Shown: positions 5,122-5,598 of the stretch, piece by piece
Position numbering within the stretch: position 1 is the first letter of the stretch
Layout of the letters: each line of letters begins with the position of its first letter
Origin: Pseudomonadota bacterium
GTDB lineage: Bacteria; Pseudomonadota; Gammaproteobacteria; Steroidobacterales; Steroidobacteraceae
Direction of reading: 5' to 3'
DNA length: 5,598 nucleotides
Assembly (NCBI GenBank): GCA_021808195.1
Contig: JAKBCE010000170.1
Location: 1-5,598, forward strand
Translations under genes and position numbers: made by a program
Notes under the pieces: generated by a model
What the model saw: the letters and a program-made list of their open reading frames with translations, nothing else
What the model was told of the DNA's origin: nothing
The model's database searches: none

Positions 5122-5292
5122 ATGCTCACTAAGTCGACGAAGCTGCCGCTGCCGCCCGCGCTGACCGAGCAGCTCGAGCAGGCCGCGCAGGCACTTGGCA
5201 GCACGCCCGCGAGCATTGCACGCGCGGCGCTCAATGAGTGGCTCACGAAGCACGCGCCGCCCGCGGTTCCGGCCCAACAGCCGAACCGATAG
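5122..5292 (+). CDS. Ribbon-helix-helix (Arc/CopG-type) small protein
   Basis: The 56-residue product has a strong ribosome-binding site, GAGGT at 5111-5115, six bases before the ATG. The gene begins 4 bases after the preceding stop. Residues 4-43 fit the ribbon-helix-helix pattern: a short N-terminal strand (STKLPLP), helix A (ALTEQLEQAAQALG), a turn, then helix B (TPASIARAALNEWLTKH), followed by a Pro/Gln-rich tail. RHH proteins dimerise through the N-terminal strands and insert them into the DNA major groove, usually as repressors or antitoxins. No toxin-like partner is visible next to it; the downstream gene is another RHH protein. It could autoregulate or act on the dyad at 5322-5336. 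The specific target is unknown. Confidence 0.7.
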   Translation: MLTKSTKLPLPPALTEQLEQAAQALGSTPASIARAALNEWLTKHAPPAVPAQQPNR

Positions 5293-5352
5293 GTCGATAG
5301 GTTAGAAACAAACTTATTTATTGTGACTCGCTCACACCGCATCATACTCACC
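5293..5352 (+). promoter_or_regulatory. AT-rich intergenic region, candidate promoter between two RHH genes
   Basis: This 60-bp gap is the only sizeable break after the terminase and its left half is strikingly A+T-rich (TTAGAAACAAACTTATTTAT). TATTGT at 5319-5324 matches 4 of 6 bases of a -10 box, but no good -35 lies at the right distance. No Shine-Dalgarno sequence precedes the ATG at 5353. Composition and position, rather than boxes, suggest a promoter here. Confidence 0.35.
5322..5336. promoter_or_regulatory. Dyad TGTGA-N5-TCACA, candidate operator
   Basis: TGTGA at 5322-5326 and TCACA at 5332-5336 are exact inverted repeats spaced by CTCGC. They lie just downstream of the AT-rich segment and 16 bases before the second RHH gene, where an autoregulatory RHH dimer could bind. 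It resembles a CRP site but has a 5-base rather than 6-base spacer, so a CRP role is unlikely. Confidence 0.35.
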
Positions 5353-5598
5353 ATGTCAACACAAACTCGCGTGACTCTTTCGCTGCCTCCCGGCGTGGTT
5401 CGCCGCCTCGACCGCGCCGCTGCCGGTGCGCGCCGATCACGAAGCAATGCGGCGGCTGTGTTGCTCGACAGCGCACTCGCAGGAAAGCAGCGCCTCGCCG
5501 AACTGGCGAGACTGGCCAGCGAGTCCGCCGAGCGAGACCCCGCCGCCGCCACCGCCTGCGAGGCTGCCGAGGCGCACCTGGCGCAGCACGCCGAGCTG
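5353..5598 (+). CDS. Ribbon-helix-helix protein with Ala-rich helical extension (partial, 3' end outside)
   Basis: Eighty-two codons are visible and the frame remains open at the window edge. Residues 5-43 fit a ribbon-helix-helix domain: strand TRVTLSLP, helix A (PGVVRRLDRAAAGAR), turn at RRSRS, helix B (NAAAVLLDSAL). From about 44 onward the chain is Ala/Glu/Arg-rich and strongly helical (KQRLAELARLASESAERD and on), perhaps a coiled coil. The ATG at 5353 directly precedes the domain; a GTG at 5323 in frame would add 10 residues but has no ribosome site. Lack of a Shine-Dalgarno sequence is unusual beside its neighbours and may mean a leaderless or weakly translated message. It is probably a DNA-binding regulator, with the helical part serving oligomerisation or partner binding. 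Confidence 0.65.
   Translation, partial: MSTQTRVTLSLPPGVVRRLDRAAAGARRSRSNAAAVLLDSALAGKQRLAELARLASESAERDPAAATACEAAEAHLAQHAEL

Noticed and set aside
2346..5301. Shared 10-mer GGTCGATAGG near 2346 and 5292
   Set aside because: A 10-base match between two places in 5.6 kb is expected by chance, and the flanks do not align beyond a few bases.

Overview
The window is a compact, GC-rich stretch of a tailed bacteriophage or prophage. The diagnostic genes are a RepA-like hexameric helicase/ATPase and a terminase large subunit with Walker and nuclease motifs. Every supported gene lies on the + strand, mostly with start/stop overlaps or very short gaps. The codon choice is high-GC, with CTC, GAG and CGC common. 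This would suit a phage of a high-GC Pseudomonadota host, but the sequence does not fix the host. No rRNA, tRNA, CRISPR, transposase, integrase or attachment site is visible.

Layout. Positions 1-37 hold the last codons of an upstream gene. Positions 34-1428 encode a 464-residue RepA/AAA_25-type ATPase, the likely phage replication helicase. Positions 1429-1864 are about 436 bases without a convincing gene. Their first part (1452-1555) is a dense array of the heptamer GCACAAC in both orientations. It includes a 38-bp near-perfect inverted repeat with a sigma70-like promoter in its centre, and two perfect palindromes of 16 and 14 bp. The array could be an operator cluster or an iteron-type replication origin. 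Its end (1741-1818) is an AT-rich island with short inverted repeats, a second promoter candidate.

Positions 1865-2988 carry three successive small DNA-binding-type proteins: 71 aa with a helix-turn-helix, 81 aa helical and probably winged-helix, and 207 aa with a Cys/His cluster plus helix-turn-helix. The 207-aa protein is the best small-terminase candidate and overlaps the large terminase by 4 bp. The large terminase (2985-4874, 629 aa) is about 200 residues longer than a simple ATPase-nuclease terminase. Its extra C-terminal part looks like a second RNase H-fold domain with altered catalytic positions. This is the most unusual protein feature here.

Downstream are a 79-aa beta-rich protein with an internal 14-residue repeat, a 56-aa ribbon-helix-helix protein, an AT-rich intergenic region with a dyad, and the start of a second ribbon-helix-helix protein that runs off the window.

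How it works together (inference): the helicase drives replication, the array marks an origin and/or controls transcription into the packaging genes, the 207-aa protein and the large terminase recognise and package DNA, and the small HTH and RHH proteins are candidate regulators. No host-defence or other wholly new system is evident. The novel candidates are the GCACAAC array and the two-nuclease-fold terminase.
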